Assembly (NCBI RefSeq): GCF_004023625.1
Contig: NZ_RPDJ01000006.1
Coordinates: forward strand, 1-64,000
Direction: 5' to 3'
Length of the DNA stretch: 64,000 nt
DNA from: Streptomyces cavernae
GTDB lineage: Bacteria > Actinomycetota > Actinomycetes > Streptomycetales > Streptomycetaceae
Shown here: piece by piece, positions 1 through 7,285 of the stretch
How positions within the stretch are numbered: position 1 is the first letter of the stretch
How the letters are laid out: each line of letters begins with the position of its first letter
Position numbers and translations under genes: made by a program
Notes under the pieces: model-generated
Seen by the model: only the letters and a program-made list of their open reading frames with translations
What the model was told of the DNA's origin: nothing
The model's database searches: none

Positions 1-9
1 TCTCCGTGA
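1..9 (-). rRNA. rrs: 5' end of 16S rRNA gene (partial)
   Basis: The complement of these bases reads TCACGGAGA, the start of the actinobacterial 16S rRNA (it would continue AGTTTGATCCTGGCTCAG). The gene runs leftwards out of the window, so only its first bases are seen. The assignment rests mainly on the typical Streptomyces rrn leader that precedes it. Confidence 0.8.
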
Positions 10-522
10 ATGCTTTCCGGGTCATCCCGGTCACACATCACGAGAGCGGAACCGCCGGGCGGAATAAGCCCGGCCGTTCACAGCGTCCTCGCTGTGTATT
101 TCTTCAAAGGAACCTCGACCATCAATCGATGGACGGGGTATCAACATATCTGGCGTTGACTTTTGGCACGCTGTTGAGTTCTCAAGGAACGGACGCTTCC
201 TTTGTACTCACCCGAGAGACTCTCTCGCGGCTTTCCTCCGGGCGCTTCCCTTCGGTCTTGCGTTTCCGACTCTATCAGATCCTTTCGGACCCGATTCCCA
301 GTCGGACTGGGTTGTCTTTGCGGCCGCTGGGCCGTTCCGACGTCTCAAACCTTAGCGGATTCTCCCGGCGATTCATAATCGCCTCTGCAATCGCATCCAC
401 GGAATTGAATTCAGGCATGCCGAATTCGACCCCGTTGGGAGATCGTGCTGGTGGTTTGGTTTGCCGCTTGAGCGGCGGGAGTGCTGCCGCAGAACCGTTA
501 CGGCCCCGTGGCAACTCGAAGT
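10..522 (-). other. rrn operon leader and promoter-proximal region
   Basis: Read on the minus strand this gene-free stretch carries the well-conserved Streptomyces rRNA leader, including TTGAGAACTCAACAGCGTGC (complement of about 166-185), which is known from actinobacterial rrn leaders, and the short hairpins ahead of the 16S start that belong to the precursor-processing region. No protein gene is supported here; open frames are by-products of the leader. Streptomyces rrn operons usually have several tandem promoters; two candidates are listed separately. Confidence 0.75.
269..277 (-). promoter_or_regulatory. Candidate proximal rrn promoter (extended -10)
   Basis: The minus strand reads TGATAGAGT, a TG-extended -10 element (TAGAGT at 269-274). 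No convincing -35 hexamer lies 16-18 bases upstream. Being about 100 bases before the leader motif, it is plausible as one of the tandem rrn promoters. Confidence 0.45.
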
Positions 523-551
523 ACTTTACGGACTCAGCGGGGTGATGTCAA
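523..551 (-). promoter_or_regulatory. Distal rrn promoter
   Basis: The minus strand has a consensus -35 TTGACA (546-551), a 17-base spacer and -10 TAAAGT (523-528), reading toward the 16S gene. It is the best sigma-70 type promoter in this region and lies just past the stop codon of the MarR gene. Confidence 0.7.
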
Positions 552-594
552 CAACCCCTGACCTGCGACTTCGGACGGCCTCTCGGGCCGGGCT

Positions 595-1143
595 TCAGTC
601 GAGGTCGCTGAGCCGCCCCCCTGCGTCCGGCTGGGAGTCCTCCACCCGGCGCAGCAGCCGGGTCAGGACCTCGCCCAGTGTGGTGCGTTCCACCGGAGTG
701 AGGTCCTGGAGCAGGTCCTCTTCGAAGACGCTGGCCTTGCGCATCGCCTCGAGCCACTTCTCGCGGCCGCCCGTCGTCAGTTCAATGATGACTCGCACCC
801 GGTTGTTCCCGTCGCGCTCCCGGGTCACGAGCCCCTCGGTCACCATGCGGTCGATGCGATGGGTCATCGCGGCCGGCGTCAGGCCGAGGCGCTTCGCGAG
901 GTCACTGGGGCCCATGCGGTAGGGCGGGCCGGAGAGGACGAGGGCCTTGAGGACCTCCCACTCGGCGTTGCTGATACCGAGGTTGGCGGTCTGGCGGCCG
1001 TAGGCGACGTTCATCCGGCGGTTGAGGCGACCGAGGGCCGAGACGATCTTCTCCACCTGGGGATCGAGATCCTTGAACTCCCGCTGGTAGACCGCGATCT
1101 GCTCTTCGAGCGTCGGCTCCTCGACGCCAGGGGTGTCGCCCAT
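595..1143 (-). CDS. MarR-family transcriptional regulator
   Basis: A 182-residue protein with a MarR winged helix-turn-helix. The DNA-binding part is around residues 65-120 (SDLAKRLGLTPAAMTHRIDR as recognition region, then the wing with RDGNNRVRV). Flanking helices at both ends form the dimer interface usual for the family. It is transcribed divergently from an MFS transporter gene with only about 110 bases between them, and that gap has two strong inverted repeats, so it very likely represses the transporter and itself, probably released by a small exported molecule. The ligand cannot be told from sequence. The order MarR - MFS - rrn resembles SCO4122/SCO4121 (recalled, not searched). Confidence 0.9.
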   Translation of the reverse strand: MGDTPGVEEPTLEEQIAVYQREFKDLDPQVEKIVSALGRLNRRMNVAYGRQTANLGISNAEWEVLKALVLSGPPYRMGPSDLAKRLGLTPAAMTHRIDRMVTEGLVTRERDGNNRVRVIIELTTGGREKWLEAMRKASVFEEDLLQDLTPVERTTLGEVLTRLLRRVEDSQPDAGGRLSDLD

Positions 1144-1173
1144 GGCCGAAGTATGACATGCAGGCGCTTGGCG

Positions 1174-1187
1174 TCGAAGTCCTTCGA
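1174..1187. promoter_or_regulatory. Inverted repeat, candidate MarR operator 1
   Basis: TCGAAG-TC-CTTCGA, a perfect 6-2-6 inverted repeat between the divergent MarR and MFS genes. MarR dimers typically bind palindromes of 16-20 bases in such gaps. Confidence 0.55.
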
Positions 1188-1220
1188 GGTGTACTGTTCA
1201 GAGTCTTAAGTTTTAGCTTC

Positions 1221-1236
1221 GAAGTCTTCAGACTTC
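1221..1236. promoter_or_regulatory. Inverted repeat, candidate MarR operator 2
   Basis: GAAGTCT-TC-AGACTTC, a perfect 7-2-7 inverted repeat about 20 bases before the MFS start. It shares the GAAGTC core with the repeat at 1174-1187, which supports both being sites for the same dimer. Binding here would block the transporter promoter or translation start. Confidence 0.6.
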
Positions 1237-1255
1237 AGTCCTGAGGAAGGTGAAC

Positions 1256-2536
1256 GTGACGAGGGGGGTGGGCGCGGTGATGCGCCGGATTCATGTGGGC
1301 AACGGACTCAGTGCCTTCGGCCTCGGCTTCACCGTCCCGTATCTGTACGTCTATGTGGCACAGGTGCGGGACCTGGGTGCCATGACCGCGAGTCTCGTAC
1401 TCGCCGTCTTCGCCGTGGCCGCGTTGATCGTGCTGCCTTTCGCCGGGCGGGCCATCGTCCGGCGCGGCCCCCTGCCGGTGCTGATCGCCGCCCTGCTCAC
1501 GGCCGCCCTCGGTGCGCTCAGTCTGGGCGTGGCGAGCACAGCGGCGGCGGTGCTGCTGTCGGCGGGGGCGCTCGGTGCGGGGCAGGCCGTGATGCAGCCC
1601 GCGCTCGCGACGATGATCGTGGACTGCTCGCCGGCGGGCACCCGCTCGCGGGCCTTCGCGACGCAGTTCTTTCTGCAGAACCTCGGGCTCGGTGTGGGCG
1701 GTCTGATCGGCGGCCATCTTGTGGACGCCTCTCGCGCGAGCTCCTTCACGCTGCTGTTCGCGATCGAGGCGGCGATGTTCCTGGTGCTCGTCGTGATCAT
1801 GGCAACGGTCCGGGTGCCGCAGGCACCGCGGATCGCGGGTTCGGTCACGAAGGGCAGGGGCAGCTGGCGTCAGCTGCTGAGGAACCGGGCCATGGTGCAG
1901 CTGTGTGTGCTGGGGTTCGTGCTGTTCTTCGCCTGCTACGGCCAGTTCGAGTCGGGACTCAGTGCGTACGGCGTCGAGGCGGCCGGGATATCCACCTCCG
2001 CGCTCGGTACGGCGCTGGCGGCGAACACCGCGGTGATCGTGGTGGCGCAGTTCGCGGTGCTGAGGTTCGTCGAGCGCCGCAGGCGCTCCCGGGTGATCGC
2101 CGCCGTCGGGCTGATCTGGGCCCTCGCCTGGCTGACCGCCGGATACGCGGGCCTGGCGAACGCCGGACAGACCATGGCGACCGCGGCGTTCGTGTCCACG
2201 TACGCGCTGTTCGGGCTCGGTGAGGCGATGCTGTCGCCGACCGTCGCCCCGCTGGTCGCCGATCTGGCACCGGACGGGATGGCGGGGCAGTACAACTCCG
2301 CCTTCGCCCTGGTGAAGCAGCTCGCGCTGGCCGTCGGGCCCGCGGTGGGCGGACCGCTGGGAGCCTCCCTGCACGCGCCGTACATCGTGACCTTCCTGCT
2401 CATGTCCCTGGGCATCAGCGTCCTGGCGATACGGCTGGGGCGGCAGCTGACATCCCTGCAGAACCAGCCGTCGTCGGCGCCCAGCCGTGTGGTGGCCCGG
2501 GGCGGGACACCGGCGGAGCTGTCGTCCCGCGCCTGA
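1256..2536 (+). CDS. MFS transporter, probable drug/metabolite exporter
   Basis: A membrane protein of about 426 residues with the hydrophobic periodicity of a 12-helix major facilitator. The loop between helices 2 and 3 (FAGRAIVRRGPLPVL) is the degenerate form of the family's GXXXDRXGRR motif, and a charged central loop follows helix 6 (about residues 190-205). The start is ambiguous: GTG at 1250 overlaps the Shine-Dalgarno GGAAGG (1245-1250), so GTG at 1256, with a 5-base spacing, is preferred; ATG at 1280 is also possible. Divergent from the MarR gene and probably controlled by it. Substrate unknown; export is inferred from the MarR pairing. Confidence 0.85.
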   Translation: MTRGVGAVMRRIHVGNGLSAFGLGFTVPYLYVYVAQVRDLGAMTASLVLAVFAVAALIVLPFAGRAIVRRGPLPVLIAALLTAALGALSLGVASTAAAVLLSAGALGAGQAVMQPALATMIVDCSPAGTRSRAFATQFFLQNLGLGVGGLIGGHLVDASRASSFTLLFAIEAAMFLVLVVIMATVRVPQAPRIAGSVTKGRGSWRQLLRNRAMVQLCVLGFVLFFACYGQFESGLSAYGVEAAGISTSALGTALAANTAVIVVAQFAVLRFVERRRRSRVIAAVGLIWALAWLTAGYAGLANAGQTMATAAFVSTYALFGLGEAMLSPTVAPLVADLAPDGMAGQYNSAFALVKQLALAVGPAVGGPLGASLHAPYIVTFLLMSLGISVLAIRLGRQLTSLQNQPSSAPSRVVARGGTPAELSSRA

Positions 2537-2631
2537 CGGTCATCGCGTCCGGCGGACCGAGGGCAACCCGGTCCGGTCGGACGGCTCTCAGCAGGGTCGG
2601 CGCGAAAGCTCGTCAGCCGGGTCGCCGCCGC

Positions 2632-4314
2632 TCAGGTCTCCTTCGGCAACGCGAACTCGCACCACACGGCCTTGCCGCCGTCCGGCACCCGTCGTGCGCC
2701 CCAGTTGGAGGCGATCGTGGCGATGATGGCGATACCGCGGCCGTTCTCGTCGCCCGGTTCGGCCCTGCGGCGGCGCGGCAGGTGGTCGTCGCCGTCCGTC
2801 ACCTCGATGATCAGCCGGCGGTCGGTGCGGCGCAGGCGCAGCCGCATCGGCGGGGTGCCGTGCTGCAGGGAGTTGGCTACCAGTTCACTGGCCGCGAGGA
2901 CACCCAGGTCATGGAGCTCCCTGGGGAAGCGCCAGCTCGTCAGGACGCCGGAGGCGAAGGCACGCGCGCGGGGTGCCGCTTCCACACCGCCGAGCAGTTC
3001 CAGGGCGGCGTTGCGGAAGAGTTCTCCGTCGGGGCCGGTGCGGGCCGGGTGCTGGAGGACGAGGACGGCGACGTCGTCGTCGTGGTCGGCCTTGACGCCC
3101 GCCGCCCGGACCAGTCGGTCGCAGACCACCTGGGGTGTGCCGGTGGCGTCGACGAGGGCGTGCTCCAGGGCGGCGATCCCCTCGTCGAGGTCCTCGTCGC
3201 GGCGCTCGACCAGGCCGTCGGTGTAGAGGACCGCGGTGGAGCCGGGGCCGAGCGGCACGGAACCCGAGGTGTGCATCCAGCCGCCGGTGCCGAGCGGCGG
3301 TCCGGTGGGTTCGTCGGCGCGCAGGACATGGCCGGTCTCGTCCCGCACCAGGATCGGGAGGTGGCCGGCGGACGCGTAGACCAGGCGGCCCTCGTTGGGG
3401 TCGTGGACGGCGTAGACGCAGGTGGCGATCTGGTTGGCGTCGATCTCCGCGGCCAGGCCGTCCAGCAGTTGCAGCACCTCGTGCGGCGGCAGGTCCAGGC
3501 GGGCGTACGCGCGGACCGCGGTGCGCAGTTGGCCCATGACGGCCGCGGCGCGCACCCCGCGCCCCATGACGTCGCCGATGACGAGGGCCGTGCGACCACC
3601 GCCGAGGGTGATCACGTCGTACCAGTCGCCGCCGACCGCTGTCTCCGTACCTCCGGGGTGGTACGTGGCCGCGATGCGCAGGTCGTCGGGCTGCTCCAGT
3701 TCCTGCGGCAGCAGGGAGCGTTGAAGGGTGACGGCGGTCTCGCGCTGGGTGCGCTCGCTGGCGCGCAGCCGTTCGGCGGCCTCGGCGTGGTCGGTGACGT
3801 CGGCGGCGAAGATCAGGACACCTTCACCCTCAAGGGTGACGGGGGTGCAGGTGAAGGTGTACGAGCGCCCGTCGGGCGCCTTGCGCGACTTGACGGTGCG
3901 GGGCTTGGCGCTGCGCAGGACCTGGTCGAGCAGCGGGAGCAGGCCGAGGGTCCGGAGTTCGGGGAGTGCCTCGCGGGCGGGCGCGCCGGGCGGTCGGACG
4001 CCGAAGGCCGCCGCATAGGCGTCGTTGACGTAGGCGATGCGGTGCTCGGGGCCGTGCACCAGGGCGACGAGGGCGGGGATGCGGTCGAGGACCTCGCGGA
4101 CCGGCAGGTTCTCGACCATGGGGCCGAGCGATTCGTCGCCGGTCAGCTGTTCGGCGCGGGCGGCGGGTACGGAGTCCACTCGTGGTGCCGGGGAGACGCC
4201 GTGGTCGGTCCGCGCTGCGGCGCGGCGCTGCGTTCCGGGGAGCCGGGCGCTCCAGCGCGTGAAGTTCACTGTGGGACAAGCCTCGTGGAGGTCAAGGGGC
4301 GGGCGATTCAACAT
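2632..4314 (-). CDS. PAS - SpoIIE phosphatase - HATPase regulator
   Basis: A 560-residue soluble signalling protein with three domains: a PAS-like sensor (about 70-180, with AYVNDAYAAAFG), a PP2C/SpoIIE serine phosphatase (about 195-430, metal motifs GGDWYDVI, GDVMGRG and, near the end, DDDVAVLV), and a C-terminal GHKL ATPase of the RsbW anti-sigma kinase type (about 445-558, N-box ELVANSLQHG and GRGIAIIA). This layout is common in Streptomyces and belongs to partner-switching control of sigma factors: the phosphatase acts on an anti-anti-sigma STAS protein and the kinase domain has the opposite activity. No STAS protein or target sigma gene adjoins it, so the partner is unknown. The start ATG at 4314 lacks a good ribosome site; GTG at 4269 is an alternative. 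Confidence 0.88.
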   Translation of the reverse strand: MLNRPPLDLHEACPTVNFTRWSARLPGTQRRAAARTDHGVSPAPRVDSVPAARAEQLTGDESLGPMVENLPVREVLDRIPALVALVHGPEHRIAYVNDAYAAAFGVRPPGAPAREALPELRTLGLLPLLDQVLRSAKPRTVKSRKAPDGRSYTFTCTPVTLEGEGVLIFAADVTDHAEAAERLRASERTQRETAVTLQRSLLPQELEQPDDLRIAATYHPGGTETAVGGDWYDVITLGGGRTALVIGDVMGRGVRAAAVMGQLRTAVRAYARLDLPPHEVLQLLDGLAAEIDANQIATCVYAVHDPNEGRLVYASAGHLPILVRDETGHVLRADEPTGPPLGTGGWMHTSGSVPLGPGSTAVLYTDGLVERRDEDLDEGIAALEHALVDATGTPQVVCDRLVRAAGVKADHDDDVAVLVLQHPARTGPDGELFRNAALELLGGVEAAPRARAFASGVLTSWRFPRELHDLGVLAASELVANSLQHGTPPMRLRLRRTDRRLIIEVTDGDDHLPRRRRAEPGDENGRGIAIIATIASNWGARRVPDGGKAVWCEFALPKET

Positions 4315-4402
4315 GCGGCCCGCCCATGGTCAGGGACCAGTCTGGCCGACCGGAACGGCATCCGTCAGACGTCGCGTGTTACGGCGGAGTTCCGAGCTCC
4401 GG

Positions 4403-5770
4403 TCAGGACGACCCCTTCGGGTGGTGCGGGGGCTTTCCACCGGCCGCAAGTTCGAACTCCGCACGGGGATGTTCGAGTGAGCCCAGGGAAACGATCTCCC
4501 GTTTGAACAGACCCGACAGCGTCCATTCGGCGAGCACGCGGGCCTTGCGGTTGAAGGTCGGCACCCGGCTGAGGTGGTAGACGCGGTGCATGAACCAGGC
4601 GGGATAGCCCTTGAGTTTGCGCCCGTAGACGTGTGCGACGCCCTTGTGCAGCCCCAGCGAGGCCACGGAGCCGGCGTAGGAGTGGGCGTAGGTCTCGAGC
4701 GGTTGGCCGTGCAGTGAGCGGGCGATGTTGTCGCCGAGGGTCTTGGCCTGGCGGACCGCGTGCTGGGCGTTGGGCGCGGTCTCTCTGCCGGGCTCGCCGG
4801 CGGTGACGTCGGGGACGGCGGCGGCGTCGCCGGCGGCCCACGCGTGTTCTACGCCCTCGATGGTCAGCTCGGCGGTGCACTTGAGGCGGCCGCGCTCGTT
4901 CAGCGGCAGATCGCTGGCGGCGAGGATGGGGTGCGGTTTCACGCCGGCGGTCCACACGACCGTGCGGGTCGGGAAGCGGGCTCCGTCGCTGAGGACGGCG
5001 ATCCGGTCCTCGCAGGACTCCAGGCGGGTCTCCAGCCGGACGTCGATGTTGCGGCGGCGCAGTTCGCGGACGGTGTAGCGGCCCATCTCCTCGCCCACCT
5101 CGGGCAGGATGCGGTCGCTGGCCTCGACGAGGATCCACTTCATGTCGGCGGGCGTGACGTTGTGGTAGTAGCGCGCGGCGTAGCGGGCCATGTCCTCCAG
5201 TTCGCCGAGCGCCTCGACGCCCGCGTAGCCGCCGCCGACGAAGACGAAGGTCAGCGCCGCGTCACGGATGGCGGGGTCGCGGGTGGAGGAGGCGATGTCC
5301 ATCTGTTCGATGACGTGGTTGCGCAGGCCGATGGCCTCCTCGACGGTCTTGAAGCCGATCGCGTACTCGGCGAGACCGGGGATCGGGAGGGTGCGCGAGA
5401 TGGAGCCGGGCGCGAGGACCAGTTCGTCGTAGGTCATCCGGATCGAGCCGGTGCCCTCCTCTTCGGTGGCGAGCGTGGTGAGGGTCGCGGTGCGCTTGGC
5501 GTGGTCGATGGCGGTGGCCTCGCCGATCAGGATCCGGCACTGGTCGAGGACGCGGCGCAGCGGTACGACGACGTGACGTGGCGAGATCGAGCCGGCGGCC
5601 GCTTCCGGCAGGAACGGCTGATAGGTCATGTACGGGTCGGGTGTGACCACGACGATCTCCACCTCGCCGCTCCTCAGCTCCGCTTTGAGCTTCCGCTGGA
5701 GCCGCAGCGCGGTGTACATCCCGACGTAGCCGCCGCCGACCATGAGAATGCGCACAGGTTCCTTCACCAT
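4403..5770 (-). CDS. ndh: Type II NADH dehydrogenase (NDH-2)
   Basis: A 455-residue membrane-peripheral flavoprotein that passes electrons from NADH to menaquinone without pumping protons. An FAD-binding GXGXXG variant lies at the N-terminus (ILMVGGGYVGMYTALRL, about residues 7-23), a second Rossmann motif for NADH follows in the middle (FVFVGGGYAGVEALGEL), and the FAD-contacting WAAGDAAAVPD lies toward the C-terminus. The start was placed at ATG 5770 because homologues begin close to the first Rossmann strand; upstream codons in frame are not protein-like. It stands alone, reading away from the TetR gene. Length fits the family. Confidence 0.9.
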   Translation of the reverse strand: MVKEPVRILMVGGGYVGMYTALRLQRKLKAELRSGEVEIVVVTPDPYMTYQPFLPEAAAGSISPRHVVVPLRRVLDQCRILIGEATAIDHAKRTATLTTLATEEEGTGSIRMTYDELVLAPGSISRTLPIPGLAEYAIGFKTVEEAIGLRNHVIEQMDIASSTRDPAIRDAALTFVFVGGGYAGVEALGELEDMARYAARYYHNVTPADMKWILVEASDRILPEVGEEMGRYTVRELRRRNIDVRLETRLESCEDRIAVLSDGARFPTRTVVWTAGVKPHPILAASDLPLNERGRLKCTAELTIEGVEHAWAAGDAAAVPDVTAGEPGRETAPNAQHAVRQAKTLGDNIARSLHGQPLETYAHSYAGSVASLGLHKGVAHVYGRKLKGYPAWFMHRVYHLSRVPTFNRKARVLAEWTLSGLFKREIVSLGSLEHPRAEFELAAGGKPPHHPKGSS

Positions 5771-6142
5771 CCCATGACGCACCCGGCTCCGGCGTTTGTC
5801 CACAGTCCCGGCAATTTGTGTGACCGGAACTCTTCGGTCCACAGGGTTGGCCGAATCTCCCAAGCTCCGGAAAAATCCGCAGGTCAGTCGGGATGTGGGG
5901 GGTATGGAGATTGGCGCAATCGGGACACATGCGGCTCGTGGTCCGATCGGGGGGCACGCCGTGCGGAACCTGCCCCTTCTGAATTGACCCTGGCTCAACT
6001 ATGTTCGTGTGTCGTCGGAGTGTAGGGGGATGCACTCGGCGGGTTCGGGGGACGGGCCTGCACGCAATGCATGATCCGCGTGCTCCGACTTCCAATGGCG
6101 GGGAGAGTCTCCGGGGGGAGACGTCATTACCGGGGGAACGTT
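5771..6142. other. Divergent intergenic region, ndh / TetR
   Basis: This 372-base gap between two divergently read genes must hold both promoters. The plus strand contains AATTGACCC near 5982-5990 but no matching -10 at the right distance. I see no clear Rex-type operator (TTGTGAA-TTCACAA). No gene is supported. Confidence 0.5.
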
Positions 6143-6922
6143 ATGCACATTCAGGACACTCATTGGTCGTCCGCATCCACGCTCGGTTCCGGCACGGCAC
6201 TCGGTTCCGGGGCAACGGTCGGTACGACGAGCATGAACGGCCGGGACGGCTCACGCAGCACACCGCTGCGCGTCGACGCCCAGCGCAACCTCGAGCACGT
6301 ACTGCGCGCGGCACGGGAGGTCTTCGGCGAGCTGGGATACGGCGCGCCGATGGAGGACGTGGCACGCCGGGCCCGGGTCGGGGTCGGCACGGTCTACCGG
6401 CGCTTCCCGAGCAAGGACGTGCTGGTGCGGCGGATAGCCGAGGAGGAGACCTCTCGGCTGACCGACCAGGCACGGGCGGCGCTCGGTCAGGAGGACGAGC
6501 CGTGGTCGGCGCTCTCGCGTTTCCTGCGGACGTCGGTCGCCTCGGGCGCGGGGCGGCTGCTGCCGCCGCAGGTGCTGCGGGTCGGCGTCGCCGACGACTC
6601 GGTGGCCGTACGGGACGAGACGCGGGTCGCGCCGCACCGGCCCGCCGGGCCGGAACTGCGGCTGGTCGAACAGCGGACACCGTCGAGCGAGGAGGGGGTG
6701 GTCGCGGACGACGCGGGCGCGGCCGAGCTGCTCGAGGTCGTCGGCCGGCTCGTCGACCGGGCCCGGGCGGCGGGCGAACTGCGTCCGGACGTCACGGTGT
6801 CCGACGTCCTGCTGGTGATCGCCACGGCGGCGCCGTCGCTGCCGGACGCGGCGCAGCAGGCGGCGGCCTCGGCGCGGTTGCTGGACATCCTGCTGGAGGG
6901 CCTGCGCTCGCGGCCGTCCTGA
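6143..6922 (+). CDS. TetR-family transcriptional regulator
   Basis: A 259-residue repressor. After a low-complexity N-terminal stretch rich in Ser, Gly and Thr (about 10-40), the TetR helix-turn-helix spans about 50-95, with VGVGTVYRRFPSKDVLVRRI as recognition helix and following helix. The C-terminal ligand/dimer domain has a TetR_C-like end ending in an amphipathic helix. The start ATG at 6143 is preceded by GGGGG with 7-8 bases spacing, whereas the earlier ATG at 6071 has none. Its target may be the divergent NADH dehydrogenase gene or distant genes; no palindromic operator stands out. Equivalent to SCO4118 by order. Confidence 0.88.
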   Translation: MHIQDTHWSSASTLGSGTALGSGATVGTTSMNGRDGSRSTPLRVDAQRNLEHVLRAAREVFGELGYGAPMEDVARRARVGVGTVYRRFPSKDVLVRRIAEEETSRLTDQARAALGQEDEPWSALSRFLRTSVASGAGRLLPPQVLRVGVADDSVAVRDETRVAPHRPAGPELRLVEQRTPSSEEGVVADDAGAAELLEVVGRLVDRARAAGELRPDVTVSDVLLVIATAAPSLPDAAQQAAASARLLDILLEGLRSRPS

Positions 6923-6963
6923 CCGTCGGCTCCGGGTGGGCACCGCAGCGACCACACCGGCCA

Positions 6964-7085
6964 CACGGAGCACGGGCCGGGGGGGGCCCCCGGGGCGGGG
7001 GGGGCCCCGCCCCCCCCCCCCCCCCCCCCCGGGGGGGGGCCCCCCCCCCCCCCCCCCGGGGGGCCCCCCCCGGCCCTGCTCCGTG
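6964..7085 (+). terminator. G/C homopolymer tract inside inverted repeat arms; likely damaged terminator
   Basis: Bases about 6976-7072 are almost nothing but runs of G and C. The outer flanks are normal sequence and are inverted copies of each other (CACGGAGCACGGGCCGG at 6964-6980 against the complement of CCGGCCCTGCTCCGTG at 7070-7085, one base different). The simplest reading is a long stem terminator after the TetR gene whose interior failed in sequencing. Nothing coding is believable in 6923-7285. Confidence 0.5.
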
Positions 7086-7285
7086 CGTCTCCATGGGCTC
7101 CTCTGTTCGAGCGATGCCAAGCGCGGTCGGGCAGGGAGAGGCTCCACCAACGGGTGAATCACACGCACCGCAGGGCGGAGCCGCTCGGACGAGTGGTTGG
7201 CCCGTTCGGGCGAGGGGATGCCGGGGAATCGTATGGCAGTCTTTCCCGGTGTTCGGGTCGTATGTGCAGGCAGGGGCTGTCCTCG

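Noticed and set aside
5771..6142. Rex operator upstream of ndh
   Set aside because: No TTGTGAA-N4-TTCACAA-like sequence; only a partial TTTGTGTGACC element.
6936..7157. Pro/Gly-rich open frames over the G/C tract
   Set aside because: They translate homopolymer runs that are probably sequencing artefact.
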